The notes beneath the pieces are model-generated. The model saw nothing but the letters and a program-made list of their open reading frames with translations, ran no database searches and had not been told where the DNA came from. A stretch of DNA of 64,000 nucleotides from Atriophallophorus winterbourni (taxonomy: Eukaryota; Platyhelminthes; Trematoda; Plagiorchiida; Microphallidae): the NCBI GenBank assembly GCA_013407085.1, contig JACCGJ010010420.1:1-64000 (forward strand), given 5' to 3'. Position numbers and translations under genes: made by a program. Position 1 is the stretch's first letter, and every line of letters begins with the position of its first letter. Below, piece after piece: positions 33,648 through 44,376 of the stretch.

Positions 33648-33735
33648 GTTGAGGTAAAGTGAAACACAGTCATAGACTGCATGTGGGCTAATTTACTGTC
33701 AGGTTTTCTAGGCCTAGACAGATATGATAAAGATG
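33648..33735 (+). repeat. dispersed SINE-like repeat, copy 3
   Basis: Diverged direct copy (AGACTGCATGTGGGCTAA, TACTGTCAGGTTTTC, TAGGCCTAGACAGATATGA). Confidence 0.65.
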
Positions 33736-34140
33736 TATCGGAGTTGGTTTCGGAGTCGGAGGTACTGGAACACAATTGAAAATATTCTCTTCACCATCAT
33801 GGTGAGAGGTTATCATTGTAAAATAGTACATTTATTATAAACGATAAAAAAAGATCACAAAAAAACAATATTTTTGGCATTTTTAGCGTTTTTTTTCTTT
33901 TTTTGTTTTTATAATAAATACGTTATGGTAAAGCATGTTTTTATGCATAAATGGGTTTAATGTAAGCAGATTACGGTTGAGGATATGGTAATATGGTAAA
34001 AATGATCATAAGACGCACGGTTACGATGAAGGTTTGTAACAACATATCTAAGGTCCGGCAACCTGACACTTGAATGGCCAGTTATCCAGAGAATACTATA
34101 AGACCTCATGATATACTAATATGTGGAGAAAGATGTGGAA

Positions 34141-35245
34141 TTAGAAACCTGGGATCCCATGAGAGTATAGAATATCTAGAGAAGAGTTTATCTTAAGGAT
34201 TTGAGATAGTGAGTGAACAGTAAGGGTTTCTACAAGAGTTTTAAATTTTCCTGTAGATGTGCACATACGGAAATGAAGAGGAAGGGAGTTCCAAAGTTGC
34301 GCATATCTAATTAAGAAGAAGTTACGTTTAACTTTAGTGCGAGACATAGGAATATTCAACAGCCTTGTTCGATTGCGCAGATCATATCGGATATAATCGT
34401 GAAAGCGCATGCCAGACTGGAGCTTAATTCGTTGCTGGGTAATGATTCGAAAGAAAAGAAGCAGATTCAGACGAATTCTGCGTAGCCATAGTGGTTCGAC
34501 ATTCAGCAAATTACACCTTTCAAGATAAGGCAAGGGGTTTGAATAGCCCAAAGTTATTTTGCTGAATGTACGTTGAAGTCTCTCTAAGAGAAAACAATCA
34601 CGCCTACCCATGTGAGAATAGATGATATTACAATAATCGAGAATTGGTAGGACCTTCATCTTATACAATGCTATTTTACTCTCGCCTAAGAGGAATTTAT
34701 GGTTAATTAGGCTAAAGTTTTGTCTCGCTCTCGCAATGAGGTGTCTAGCTTGTTCATTAAAATTGAGAGAAGAGGAGTATCTAAATCCAAGGTCCCTAAT
34801 TTCTGCAGAAGGTGTGATGGTTGAGCCATTTATCGTGAGTGTGTTAGAAGGGATTGAACAACGTAATCCCATATATTGTGTCTTAGAAGCAGAAAATTCT
34901 AATCCTCACTGTGAGCCCCAGCTAGATAGAGAGGCAAGATCACGGTTAAGGGATATCAGAGCCTGTGACACTTAACCAGGAGGAGATGTTATGACGACTT
35001 TTATGTCATCCGCGAAGATAAATAGCTTGGAGTGATCTACAACATTTTGTAGATCATTAACATAGATAAGAAAAAGAAGTGGACCTAGAACGCTGCCTTG
35101 AATTACGCCACTTGTAATCGGCTGATTAGTTGAGGTAACACCATTAACGTGAACCGAAAAGGTGCGGTCAGATAGAAAAGAACGGAACCAGCTCAATTTG
35201 TGATCAAGGTTATTATGAAAAGCGAATGTATGTATCCTCTTGGAA
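34141..35245 (-). pseudogene. LINE (second CR1/Jockey-like family), 5'-truncated
   Basis: The minus strand reads LSWFRSFLSDRTFSVHVNGV, then ITSGVIQGSVLGPLLFLIYV and SKLFIFADDIKVVITSPPG with the catalytic FADD (35196-34972). After a frame change comes a 243-codon frame with AEIRDLGFRYSSSLNFNEQA, LPILDYCNIIYSHMGRRDCF and LERLQRTFSKITLGYSN, typical of the RT thumb and C-terminal region. GVIQGSV and the DYCN..YSH wording differ from the other LINEs here, so it is a separate family. It is truncated near 35245, and 3' sequence may run to about 33950. Confidence 0.83.
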
Positions 35246-35604
35246 TGAATCGCTAATGAAACCAGTTACATACAGTGCGCTTGTTGGTGAAATGTTAAAA
35301 ATTATTACAAAATGAATTCAATGAACTGAAACCACATTTTTGATATTTCTAGATTTGCGTTTTCACTACGAAACTGGAATCGCGGTTACAGAAAAGGACT
35401 TCCATTCAAAAGTTTGCAACGAAGTTTGTGAGAATGAAACTTGCATAATAAATGTGCTTTCTCTCGTAAAATTAACCCTTTCATGCCTGAATAATTTTCT
35501 AACCCGAAATAAAATATTTTTTCTTCGGAAACGAGTTGCCCAGGGGTGAAATAACACAAATAATATAAAAAGTGTGATATTCACATAATTGAGAAAATAA
35601 CAAA

Positions 35605-35624
35605 ATGTAACCAATTGGTTACAT
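35605..35624. repeat. piggyBac subterminal palindrome 1
   Basis: ATGTAACCAATTGGTTACAT is a perfect 20-bp palindrome followed by CCGGCAGAAGTCA, which recurs inverted before the copy at 36800-36819. It is a possible transposase-binding site. Confidence 0.75.
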
Positions 35625-35694
35625 CCGGCAGAAGTCATCAGTTTTCAGACGTCATTTCCTTATGGCACTGCATTGTACTTTTGTGTGATAGCCT

Positions 35695-36645
35695 CTATAA
35701 CATGTTTTGTCGTAGGTCAGACACAGAGCTACATCGCATTTTTGACACAGAAAAAATCCTCATGTACCATTTCTTCGACTTGAAATCGGTACGATAATGT
35801 TCGATCAACATATTGCACAAATCGACTCCCCCCATGAATTTGTTATATTCTTTTACAACGAAAGGTCTACCAACTTCTACATATGACTTCTGTTTTCGTT
35901 CCCATCTCATCACTGTATTAGCCGGTTCTATTCCCGCATATGAAGAAAGTAGGTGAATTGGTTTGTTGTCAAACCACTTCGCAGCTATTATATTACTATT
36001 GATTTCAAATCTGAAGTCGTAACTTCCTCTCCCATCTTTTTGTAGCAGTTTATCATTCTTCAGTATACATCTTTTCAGCCTGTTCACCCTGACGGTAGAC
36101 ACATTGAGAATACCAGATTCCCGTAGCTTCCTTGATAAGCCCAATGAAGAGAACCAGTTATCATAAAATAACTAGTAGTTCTTGTGCTTGGGTATACCTT
36201 CAGCAAGCCGAAGTGCGTAGGTTGATGACATTCCAACTTCGACATCATTCTTCTTCCGATCCTTCCCCGTATAAATCTCGAAGTCATAAATAAGGCCACT
36301 CGATCCTGCTCTAGATATGACTTTATACCCCCATTTGTGTGGCTTTCTTGGATTGTATTGTTTTAAGGATATATGCGCTTTGGTAGTAATGATTTATTCA
36401 TCCACAGCTTGATGTTCTTCTTGTGGAAGTTTCTGACAGTTCGATTTGATGGAATCCATAATTGGTCGAATTTTGAATAGTTTTTCATCTTTGTTGCCAT
36501 CTTCCTTCTGCAAAATGTTATCATTAAAGTGAAGATAGCGCTTTATCTCCTCATATCTGTCTCGACTCATATTACTCGAAACTGCTTTGAGGCTTAAGCC
36601 TTTTTTCCAGTAAGTTCGATAACTAGGAACTTTGATTATACCAGT
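35695..36645 (-). pseudogene. piggyBac transposase (DDE_Tnp_1_7), broken
   Basis: The minus strand encodes GIIKVPSYRTYWKKGLSLKA, MSRDRYEEIKRYLHFNDN, LFKIRPIMDSIKSNCQKLP, EEHQAVDE then a TAA stop, HISLKQYNPRKPHKWGYKVI, SSGLIYDFEIYTGKDRK, KNY with a TAG stop, LFYDNWFSSLGLSRKL, RGSYDFRFEINSNIIAAKWF and FMGGVDLCNMLIEHYRTDFK, ending soon after SKKWYMRIF. These are the DDD-transposase blocks, including the YDNWF and GGVD regions. The N-terminal region and the C-terminal Cys-rich finger are missing, consistent with internal deletion, and two stops kill the frame. Confidence 0.92.
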
Positions 36646-36799
36646 TAGGTCACCATGGATGCCAGAGGAGATCTGGGTCGTGGGCGTATGAGTAAGTGTC
36701 CGCAGTTATCGATCGTGCGATCTGCCATGGAAACAATGAGCGCTACACGGTCGTGAGACACTTCCAACAGGCCTGTACGATTTTGGTGACTTCTGCCGG

Positions 36800-36819
36800 A
36801 TGTAACATAAAGGTTACAT
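36800..36819. repeat. piggyBac subterminal palindrome 2
   Basis: ATGTAACATAAAGGTTACAT; preceded by TGACTTCTGCCGG, the inverse of the sequence after palindrome 1. This gives a 20-bp inverted match (GTTACATCCGGCAGAAGTCA) across 1.2 kb. Confidence 0.7.
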
Positions 36820-37151
36820 CTATTTAAACGCAATGCATTTCGAAGATTTTCTGATTTATTCCAATTTTTTTTACATAATGTCTTTGTAGGCATGACTAAG
36901 TTTATACTGGAACAAAATTTATAATAACTGAGACTTTCACACGATTTTTATTCGGCTCACAAAACTGCGAATTGTGAGGATACGTTCGAAACCCGTACCA
37001 GCACATACTCTCTCTTTCACTGTGGACAAGTCAATGATGATTGCGAACAAAGAAGTAAACCATCCTGCAGTTGACAAAATTCTGTATGCCGCCGTGCAAA
37101 AAAAATTCAGAAAATTTAGTTAGAATTAGGTTAAAATGACTTGCGAAGTTC

Positions 37152-37171
37152 ATGTAACCAAAAGGTTACAT
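37152..37171. repeat. piggyBac subterminal palindrome 3
   Basis: ATGTAACCAAAAGGTTACAT lies immediately inside the right terminal inverted repeat. Confidence 0.75.
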
Positions 37172-37753
37172 CCGTCCTGAAAGGGTTAACTAAAACGATA
37201 GCATAATATATCCAATATTACACGCAACACTTTTCTGGAAACAAAATCAATATTTAAAATGATTGGAGTATATTATTTCGACAGTCCGAAATTTTTTACA
37301 ACTTTGCCCTGCCAACTTCTGCGACGGCATCGTTGTCCAAACGTATCAGCCTATCTGTTCCTTTGGTTCCGGTGGTGCGGAGGAAAGGGAGTACTTGCTA
37401 CATGGGCAACAGCTAGTTCTCCAATTTGAACTGCCCGGGCGTACATCACAACGCACCAATGGAGAGGACACTCCATTCCGCTTCTGCGGATAATAAAACG
37501 GGAAGCAGCCGATACCGGTTGAGAGCTATGGCTCGATTGGCGTAGAGCTCAGCGCCTGGGGCTGCTTCCGACGGTGGAAGAGACTTCCAGGTCTCATTAG
37601 ACGGCTACCGCCCGTCTCAAGCTGGGCAACCCCCAGCCAATATGGTGCCGTCTTGCCACGGTCTGCTATCCTCATTAAGTGCATGGGGATTAGGAATGGA
37701 CTGACAAGCAGACTGTTATTTCCGCACCAGCGAAACCAACTACTAAAAAACAA

Positions 37754-38760
37754 ATGTCATTTCTGAAACTGGGAACCTGGAACGTCCGGTCCATGCTTCC
37801 AGGATTTCATGACGACGTCTCGAATATCAGAGGCGTTAGAAAATCTGCTGTGATTAACAATGATTTAAAGAGACTAAATGTCGACGTGGCAACCCTACAA
37901 GCGACGCGATTACCAGACATTGCTAAGCTAACAGAAAGAGATTACACTTTTTTGGAAAGGGAGGGGTTCTGATGAGCCTCGACTGCATGGAGTTGGGTTT
38001 GCCGTTCAAAACGACCTTCTAACAGCAACAAAACCGAGCAGCAGCGGGAGCAAACAGATTTGGACTCTAAATCTGAGTAGCACTACTGTTACCATTACGT
38101 TGGCAAACGGTAATGTGCCGACGCTCTCTGCGACGACTGCTGAAAAAGACGCTTTTAATAACAACCACGCAACAGTCCTGAAAAACGTGCCGCAAAGAAA
38201 CTGTGTAGTGGTATTGGGTGATTTCAATGCTAGAGTTGGTGCAGATTACGAATCTTGGCAAAACTGTCCCGTAGATTCGGTGTAGGTAAAACCAATGAAA
38301 ATGGACTACGCCTCTTAGAATTATGCACACAGTTCAGTCTCTGTGTTAGTAACACTTTCTTTCAAACAAAACCGCAGCATAAGGTCTCTTAGAAACATCC
38401 TCGCTCTCAGCACTGGCACCAGCTTGATCCTAATTTTGTAATCCGCACTAATATAGGAAGCGTAATTCTCACCAGATCATATCAAAGCGCAGACTGTGAC
38501 ACTGATCATTCACTGGTCTGTGCAAAACTGAAGCTTTCCAACACAAGATTTCACCGCACCAAATTGTCTGGTAAGCCTAGGATTGACGTCTCTCGCATGT
38601 GCGAACCTAATCTAGCTGCGCGATGTGCAAAAGCCCTCACAGTCGAGTTCAGCAAGACAACCCCACGTGAATTTACTTCAGAAAACTGGGAATCGATAAA
38701 AAGCTGCATATGCCGAGTCGCACTTTTCACTTTCGGTCCGAAGCAAGCTAGAAAGAGCGA
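37754..38760 (+). pseudogene. RTE-like APE endonuclease, frameshifted
   Basis: The frame opens MSFLKLGTWNVRSMLPGFHD and ends VATLQATRLPDIAKL, with Ala replacing the catalytic Glu expected in Q.ETR. After frameshifts come LHGVGFAVQNDLLTATKP, VVVLGDFNARVGADYESW (GDFNARVG block), NENGLRLLELCTQFSL, NTFFQTKPQHK and SADCDTDHSLVCAKLKL with the TDH motif. Several frame changes between 37972 and 38560 and the lost Glu show it is inactive. Confidence 0.85.
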
Positions 38761-38785
38761 CTAGTTCGAAGCAAAAGCTTCTGAG

Positions 38786-39870
38786 ATGACTGCTGTGTTG
38801 GATGAGAAAGGGTCAGCATTCTTGAGGTTCAAAGTTATGCCAACAGATGAAAACTTACGACTTTTAAGGTCCAACAGACTGCAAGGCGTTGTGCAAACGA
38901 CTACTGGACAGAAATTATCCTTAGTATTTAAAAGATGCGGATACTGGAAATTTTCACGGCATGTATGATGGAATCAAGAGAGCCATTGGTCCAAACAAAC
39001 TGAAAACGGCTCCCATTAAGTCTGTATCTGGTGACCCGATTGTGGACAAAAGTCAGCAGATGGAAAGATTGGTAGAGCACTTTTCCTCTCTCTACTCTAG
39101 GGACAGTACGGTTTTACCACATGTATTTAAAAATGTCGAGCGGTTGCCGACTATTGAATATCTAGATACTCCCCCTACTCTTGATGAGCGAATGGGAAGG
39201 CCCCTGGTGACGACGAAATTCCACCTGAGCTCATCAAATGCGGGAGAGCAGCATTATTACAACCGCTTCACCATTTGCTTCTTCAGTGTTGGTAGGAGGA
39301 GTGTGTCCCACAAGAGATGCGACACACAAAGATCATCACGCTATTCGAGAATAAAGGAAATAGAGGCGACTGTAACAATTACAGAGGAATCTCCCTTCTG
39401 AATGTTCTAGGCAAATTGTTTGCTAAAGTCTTACAGATCCGGCTGCAAGTTTTAGCTGATAGAATTTACTCCGAATATCAATGTGGATTCCGCAAGGGAA
39501 GATCAGCCGTTGACATGATCCTTTCCCTGAGACAACTTCAAGAAAATTGTCGGGAACAGCATATGCCATTATACGCTGTTTTCATTGATTTAACGAAAGC
39601 ATTCGACTACGTCAGCAGGGAGGGTCTTTTCAAAATGATTGATTCGATAGGCTGCCCCCCAAGACTGCTAAAGCTCGTTAGTTCGTTCCACTCAGGCATG
39701 AAGCGCTCAGTCTATTTTAGCGGTTTCAGCTCAGAAGCCATTGAAATTTGCCGAAAGCGTCAAACAAGGGTATGTTTCTGCTCCCTCGCTGTTTGGCATT
39801 TTCTTTGCTCTGCTTCTGAAGCACCCTTTCAGGACGAGAACAGAAGGTATTTAACTACGCACGTAAAGTG
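38786..39870 (+). pseudogene. RTE-like linker and RT N-terminal half
   Basis: Frames read MYDGIKRAIGPNKLKTAPIK, DPIVDKSQQMERLVEHFSSL, GKAPGDDEIPPELIKC (shifted), then MRHTKIITLFENKGNRGDCN, NYRGISLLNVLGKLFAKVL, YQCGFRKGRSAVDMILSLRQ and LYAVFIDLTKAFDYVSREGL with the first catalytic Asp. Near 39750 a shift interrupts SVKQGYVSAPSLFGIFFALL, the motif B region. Confidence 0.87.
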
Positions 39871-40940
39871 ATGGCAAGCTTTTCAACCTAAACCGGTTGA
39901 GAGCACAAACCAAGGCACGAAATGTGCTAATCCGTGACCTGCTGTTTGCCGACGATGCAGCCTTTATTGCTCACTCCCAAGAGCACCTTCAGTCTCTAAT
40001 GGACTGTTTTTCGTCGGCATGCAAAGAATTCGGTCCAACAATCAGCATGAGCAAGACCAAAGTCATCGGCCAAGGGACTGTATCGCCTCCCATCATAACT
40101 GTTGGAAACTATCAGTTTGAATCAGTACATCATTTCACATACCTTGGTTCAACCGTTGCGGATAACCTCTCGCTAGACACGGAGATTAATAAGCGGAATG
40201 GCAGATCAGCTGCCATTCTGTCCCATTTGAACTCTCGTGTTTGGGGTAACCGCAAGCTGACTGTGAAGACGAAGATGATGGTGTACAGCGCGTGCGTACT
40301 AAATGCTTTACTGCACGGCAGTGAAACCTGGACCACCCACGCAAGACACGAACGGAAGCTGAATGCTCTCCATCTACGAAGCATCCGTCGTATCTTGAAC
40401 ATATCGTGGATGAATAGAGTGTCTAATGCTGAAGTGCTTTCAAAAGCTGGTCTACAGAGCATGTTCACTCTATTGCGACAGCGCCGCCTGCGCTGGCTTG
40501 GTCATGTCTATAGAATGGTAAATGATCGTATTCCGAAAGATCTATTCTATGGTGAAATTGCAACTAGGAAGTCGACCATTGGCCAGACCGCACTTGCGGT
40601 ACAAAGACGTTTGCAAAAGAGATATGAAAGCTCTTGCATTGACCCGGCGAGTTGGGAAGAACTTGCTCTTGACCGCTCACATTGGAGGCACTGCATAAAG
40701 CGTCGTCTGCATGCTGGGGAGGAGCAGATACAGCTCTTGGTGGCTTAACGCAGATCACGCCGCCGACGTGCAACTGACGCAATACAACCGAGTTCTGACT
40801 ATCGTTGCCAGCGCTGCGGGAGAGATTGTTCCTCCCGAATCGGACTGTTTAGTCACTCAAAAAGCTGCAAACTTGAACATTCAACGCGTTTGTATGTACA
40901 TCCATGGTCGACATCGACCGTAGGAGACCAACATTATATA
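39871..40940 (+). pseudogene. RTE-like RT C-terminal half and C2H2 finger
   Basis: An 283-codon frame carries RNVLIRDLLFADDAAFIAHS (catalytic FADD), FTYLGSTVADNLSLDTEINK, KMMVYSACVLNALLHGSETW and LRQRRLRWLGHVYRMVNDRI. It stops at TAA 40746-40748. In the same frame, reading past that stop, RRSRRRRATDAIQPSSDYRC continues into CQRCGRDCSSRIGLFSHSKSC-type spacing (C-x2-C, then H and C), a nucleic-acid-binding finger typical of this family. So one stop codon severs an otherwise intact tail. Confidence 0.87.
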
Positions 40941-41006
40941 TATATATAGATATAATATATATATATATATCTATATATATATATTTATATATATATATAT
41001 ATATAT
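40935..41006. repeat. (TA)n microsatellite
   Basis: About 70 bp of interrupted TA repeats at the 3' end of the RTE-like element, which may be its tail. Confidence 0.9.
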
Positions 41007-41167
41007 TGTATACAAATGAGCAATTTGGAACACTATCTGTATGTGTTTAAGCACATTTGATTGAACAGGTTAATTGTACCAAACTGATTTAACTGTGGCG
41101 CTCAAGCGCAACGCTTTTCACATTCCTTCACTATTTATAGCACATGAGGATGTTGATGTTCCTGTTC

Positions 41168-41208
41168 CTAGCTAATTAATGCAAACAGCACAAAGCCGGT
41201 CGTGGAAT
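41168..41208 (+). ncRNA. fossil hammerhead of the GTGC-stem family
   Basis: CTAATTAATGCAAACAGCAC, AAAGCCGGTCGTGG aligns with CTGATGAGTGCAAACAGCAC, GAAACCGGTCGTGG of the 1952-1993 ribozyme (plus orientation here). The core is destroyed, so it is a dead copy. Confidence 0.65.
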
Positions 41209-41480
41209 TTGTTTAATGGAAATGCATATAATCTTTTTATTTCATATATCGCTATAATTGAAATTTACTCGTTTCAATACTCATTCAACGGGACATTCTA
41301 AAATTAGATATAATTAATATATTTAGGTATTTTTTATTAGTTGTAATTTCCGTATTATTAAAAATGAAAAGCGTCTTATGTGGCACAAATATTGTACTTT
41401 TTCATATAAAACCTATCCTTTTCCCATTGAGCGTAAATTCTAATTGATATATTTTAAATTACTTGATAATTATTTGATTT
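41209..41480. other. AT-rich, no recognised features
   Basis: Nothing recognised. Confidence 0.4.
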
Positions 41481-41511
41481 GATTTTGCCTATACGTATAT
41501 TATATGTTCAC

Positions 41512-41772
41512 AGTTTATACATATTTCAATTACATGTTCTGGGTTCTTTCGGTTTGGAAGACAGTAATCTTGATTATTTCGTGAAAATTATTGACCTCGA
41601 ATCGCGACTGGTTTTCAGGAGCCTCACGGTTCATGCAGCCACGTTCTACGGTTTGGATGACTCAACGTGGAATGCTCTGCTCATGATGAAATCCTTGCAA
41701 ACGAACGACCAACATAATATTATGGTTCGACTTAGTCTTCACGATAAATATCGAGACAAGGACTATGAATAG
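41512..41772 (+). CDS. candidate terminal coding exon, unknown product
   Basis: An open frame follows an acceptor-like TATTATATGTTCACAG (41496-41511) and ends at TAG 41770-41772. It encodes FGLEDSNLDYFVKIIDLESR, LVFRSLTVHAATFYGLDDST and NIMVRLSLHDKYRDKDYE, with balanced composition unlike the surrounding AT-rich noise. No family is recognised and no other exon was found. It may be the last exon of a host gene, but chance or an old retroelement is not excluded. Confidence 0.35.
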   Translation, partial: SLYIFQLHVLGSFGLEDSNLDYFVKIIDLESRLVFRSLTVHAATFYGLDDSTWNALLMMKSLQTNDQHNIMVRLSLHDKYRDKDYE

Positions 41773-41779
41773 TTTTTAC

Positions 41780-41980
41780 AATTTTTTATAATCGTTTGTG
41801 AGATTTTTTCTTGTTAACTAACTTAAACACAAACAATTGCGTTGAATTCATATATCTTTCAATTCTTTTTTAATTACCATTTACAAAATTGATGAAAATG
41901 TGCTGTAGTTTGATTATCAACCTTATGTTTTGAACTTTTTAATTGTCTAGTTGTATTATCTAACCTTTTACGAAATACTC
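41780..41980. other. AT-rich, no recognised features
   Basis: Nothing recognised. Confidence 0.4.
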
Positions 41981-41989
41981 GCTTTTGCA

Positions 41990-42745
41990 ATTCAAAGAAT
42001 ACAAAAATCTTACTTTTTTCTTATGTATAATGTCATATCATTCGCGGCCGCCCAATTCGACACGTTGTCCAAATCCATCTGCAGTTACTCAACATCATCT
42101 GCAAAACTGATTGGCGTCGAAATTTTTATATTATTACCGAACAGGACCATTGTATTTAATATTAACGGGGTTAAATCTCTTTTGCTCTGTAGAAAGAAGA
42201 GCGGGCCTAGAAAGGATGCTTGTTGGGATTCCGCTGGTGGGCGAGGCAATCTGGCAGGTAGTTAAACATTGATTAGAGAACTGGTTAGCATATTCCTAAT
42301 CGTATCAGTTTTTGCAAAAGCAAATGGTTATTGACTATGTTAAAAAATTTTAAAAATTTTTAAGTAGCAGAAATCTTACCAACCCTTCGTTCAGAAATCT
42401 GAAGTTATGAGAAGATTCATTAAACCAGATCAATGATATCGAAGTCCAAGCTGCACTGTCGAAACGAAATTACGAAATCCAATTTGTGCAACCATTATTC
42501 CCGAGACTACACCTAACTAATAACAGTGCGACGGGACGATAATATGTAGCGAAAGATCGGCAGCCGCCTTTGAAGGTAGCTGTAATCACAACGGACTTCA
42601 AATACGTCTTATAACACTTCCTTGAGCAAATAATAGTTAAATAGGCTGGAAAGCAGTTCACAACGCTAAGGATGAGAGAATTTGAACACATTCGATATGA
42701 TACAATCCGCACCTGGGAATTTGTTTACCGTTAGTTAGAGCAATT
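41990..42745 (-). pseudogene. LINE RT fragment, heavily decayed
   Basis: On the minus strand 42740-42510 reads FPGADCIIS, then KSVVITATFKGGCRSFATYY, RPVALLLVR, matching SPGADGI..., GVITPIYKGGSRSDPANYRPVTLLPV. 42250-42040 gives FLGPLFFLQSKRDL, NTMVLFGNNIKIS and LQMDLDNVSNWAA in changing frames, matching LGPLLFL..., LFADDIKIW and LQ.DLD.L..W. The active-site Asp pair has become NN. Confidence 0.7.
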
Positions 42746-43099
42746 GACTTGTGACGATCTCTGCATTTATCAAAATTTCGCCAAATGTTTATATTCCTTA
42801 GTCAGTTGAATAATCACAACGTTTCACCACAACCATTGGCACGAACACTGCAGTAATAAATTGCGAGAAAATTTGCGGTTTCCCACGCGGTCTCAGTGAA
42901 ATTTGCAGCATTCTGCACGGCAAAAATACATGTTTTGACATTTGCTTTTGCGTTCATGAATTAGTATAGTAACTTAAGGTGGCGTTTTAGACAAAAGAGA
43001 ATCAACCTTATAATGTCGCAAAATTGAAGTCACTGTGTTGCTTAAAACGAAAATGCTGCGGAGAAGTAGAATTTCTGCTGGGGACAACAAAAACGAGGT

Positions 43100-43730
43100 T
43101 CATGTTCAGATTTTTAGAAACGATCTACGAGTACTCGTCAATCTTCAGTTTCAGAATGATGTCCTTTTTCCTGTATATGTCCACTTTCCTTTTAAACAGG
43201 AGACGGGGAGGGTCCACCACATGTCAGGGTAGGGAATTGAAAAGAAATATAGCAAGTACGGACAAACATGGAGCCGACAATCAATACGGGAACTTTAGGC
43301 GCACAAGGATAAGGTATGTCCACGTGTAATTTTTGAAACACACACATCAAGAAACTGTTTTAGTGGATGTCCTTCAGTAGAGATCCTTTTATAGATCAGA
43401 AAAATATCGCGTCTCCTCTTTTGTGTAAAGTCTCATGGACCAACGCGTTGCATTCCATCGGTGTACGGAACATTGCGAAGACCCATCTCCATGTTTGTTG
43501 CTCAATGATAGATTTGATCAAATAGAGCAATATCGTTTCACAGCCAAGGAGCACATCAATCACCATCCCTCCTAGTCTCTCTGCCAACAAAAGATATACA
43601 TGCGAGATGCTTATTCGTTTCACTGAAAACAGAGAGATAATGATAATCGACTGGGAAACGCGATAATAAACTGAATTCGAGATGATAAACAACCTTTTCA
43701 AACGCATTTAATTTCACAAATGCACCAGAG
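43100..43730 (-). pseudogene. LINE RT C-terminal fragment, decayed
   Basis: Minus-strand pieces KRGDAIFFIYK-like, EGHPLKQFLDV, YLSAPCLSVLAIFLFNSLP and VVDPPRLLFKRKVDIYRKKD match the LINE tail (RGDLI.TYK, HPLK.LF, WNSLP..VV..P.L..FKRK.D). Stops and frame changes are frequent. Confidence 0.65.
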
Positions 43731-43944
43731 ATGTGAGATTTTATATAGACTCGTTGATGATAGAACCATTAATAAAACAATGTTTTTGTTTTAAAAACTA
43801 CCTTTGGTTTCACTGAATCCGTTAAACAGAACAATGATCATTAGCAGAGTGTAATTATTGAGTTTTCAGGCCCACATTTATTGGCCCATTATGGAATCAA
43901 ACATTCAGATTCATGGCCGACTTTGAGTGAAATAATAATTTCAC

Positions 43945-44130
43945 CGATGGTGGTGGTCCAGCCTTTAAGAAAAGTTAATGCAAATAAATCTTCTGGAGCA
44001 GACATGATAACTCAAATGGTGCTCAAATCATGTCATGCGCAATTGTCTGGATAAAATATCTGACATGTTTATTCTGATCTCAAAATTTGCATGCCGGGTA
44101 CATTGGAATCTTCGACATCAAATTATTTTA
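43945..44130 (+). pseudogene. LINE RT N-terminal scrap
   Basis: Plus-strand reading VQPLRKVNANKSSGADMITQ then MVLKSCHAQLS matches the KL...KSPGADGITP.VLK.CA..L. block. It ends just before the 257-bp repeats. Confidence 0.65.
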
Positions 44131-44203
44131 AGTGAATACAAATTTCAGAAATAGTACTTTGAACTATCCTGGGGTTGTAATAACCCTCGCGGCAATACGC
44201 CGT

Positions 44204-44315
44204 TGGATCAGTTGGGGCTTAGTTTAGTCCCTTCAGCTACTTATAAAGTAGCGAGTAGACGAGAACTTCAGTTCACATTGCGCCATCCGTCTACACAAAT
44301 ACTAGTTCGAAATGC
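44204..44315 (+). promoter_or_regulatory. possible internal Pol III promoter
   Basis: TGGATCAGTTGG at 44204-44215 matches the A-box except at one position, and GTTCGAAATGC at 44305-44315 resembles a B-box. The ~90-bp spacing is longer than in tRNAs. Unit 2 has the same boxes at +257. Confidence 0.35.
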
Positions 44316-44333
44316 GAAGAGTCCAGCGGATAC

Positions 44334-44376
44334 GCATAGCTGATGAGAGGCAAAAACCTCGAAACCGGTCCTGTGC
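44334..44376 (+). ncRNA. type I hammerhead ribozyme, 257-bp unit 1
   Basis: Stem I GCATAG/CTGTGC (one G-U), core CTGATGA, stem II GAGG/CCTC with loop CAAAAA, GAAA, palindromic ACCGGT stem III and GUC cleavage triplet (after 44370). All conserved core bases are intact. Confidence 0.85.

Larger units (their letters stand above)
35476..37185 (-). mobile_element. piggyBac transposon, internally deleted, TTAA-flanked
   Basis: The element starts CCCTTTCATGCC at 35476 and ends GGACGGATG-type sequence reading into CCCTTTC on the other strand at 37185 (TCCGTCCTGAAAGGG). It is flanked by TTAA at 35472-35475 and 37186-37189, the piggyBac target duplication. At 1710 bp it is shorter than autonomous elements (about 2.5 kb). 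Three copies of the subterminal palindrome ATGTAACC-N4-GGTTACAT lie at 35605, 36800 and 37152. Confidence 0.9.
37250..40940 (+). mobile_element. RTE-like LINE with C2H2 tail, near full length
   Basis: A leader (about 37250-37750, including CGGTTGAGAGCTATGGCTCG) is followed by APE endonuclease, linker, RT and a C-terminal zinc finger, and the element runs into a TA microsatellite at 40935. The same family occurs decayed at 59951-61740. It is the family often annotated as craniofacial-development-protein-2-like or endonuclease-reverse transcriptase in invertebrates. Exact borders are uncertain. Confidence 0.85.

Noticed and set aside
40711..40923. 70-codon plus frame as an independent protein
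   Set aside because: Out-of-frame shadow of the RTE-like C2H2 tail.
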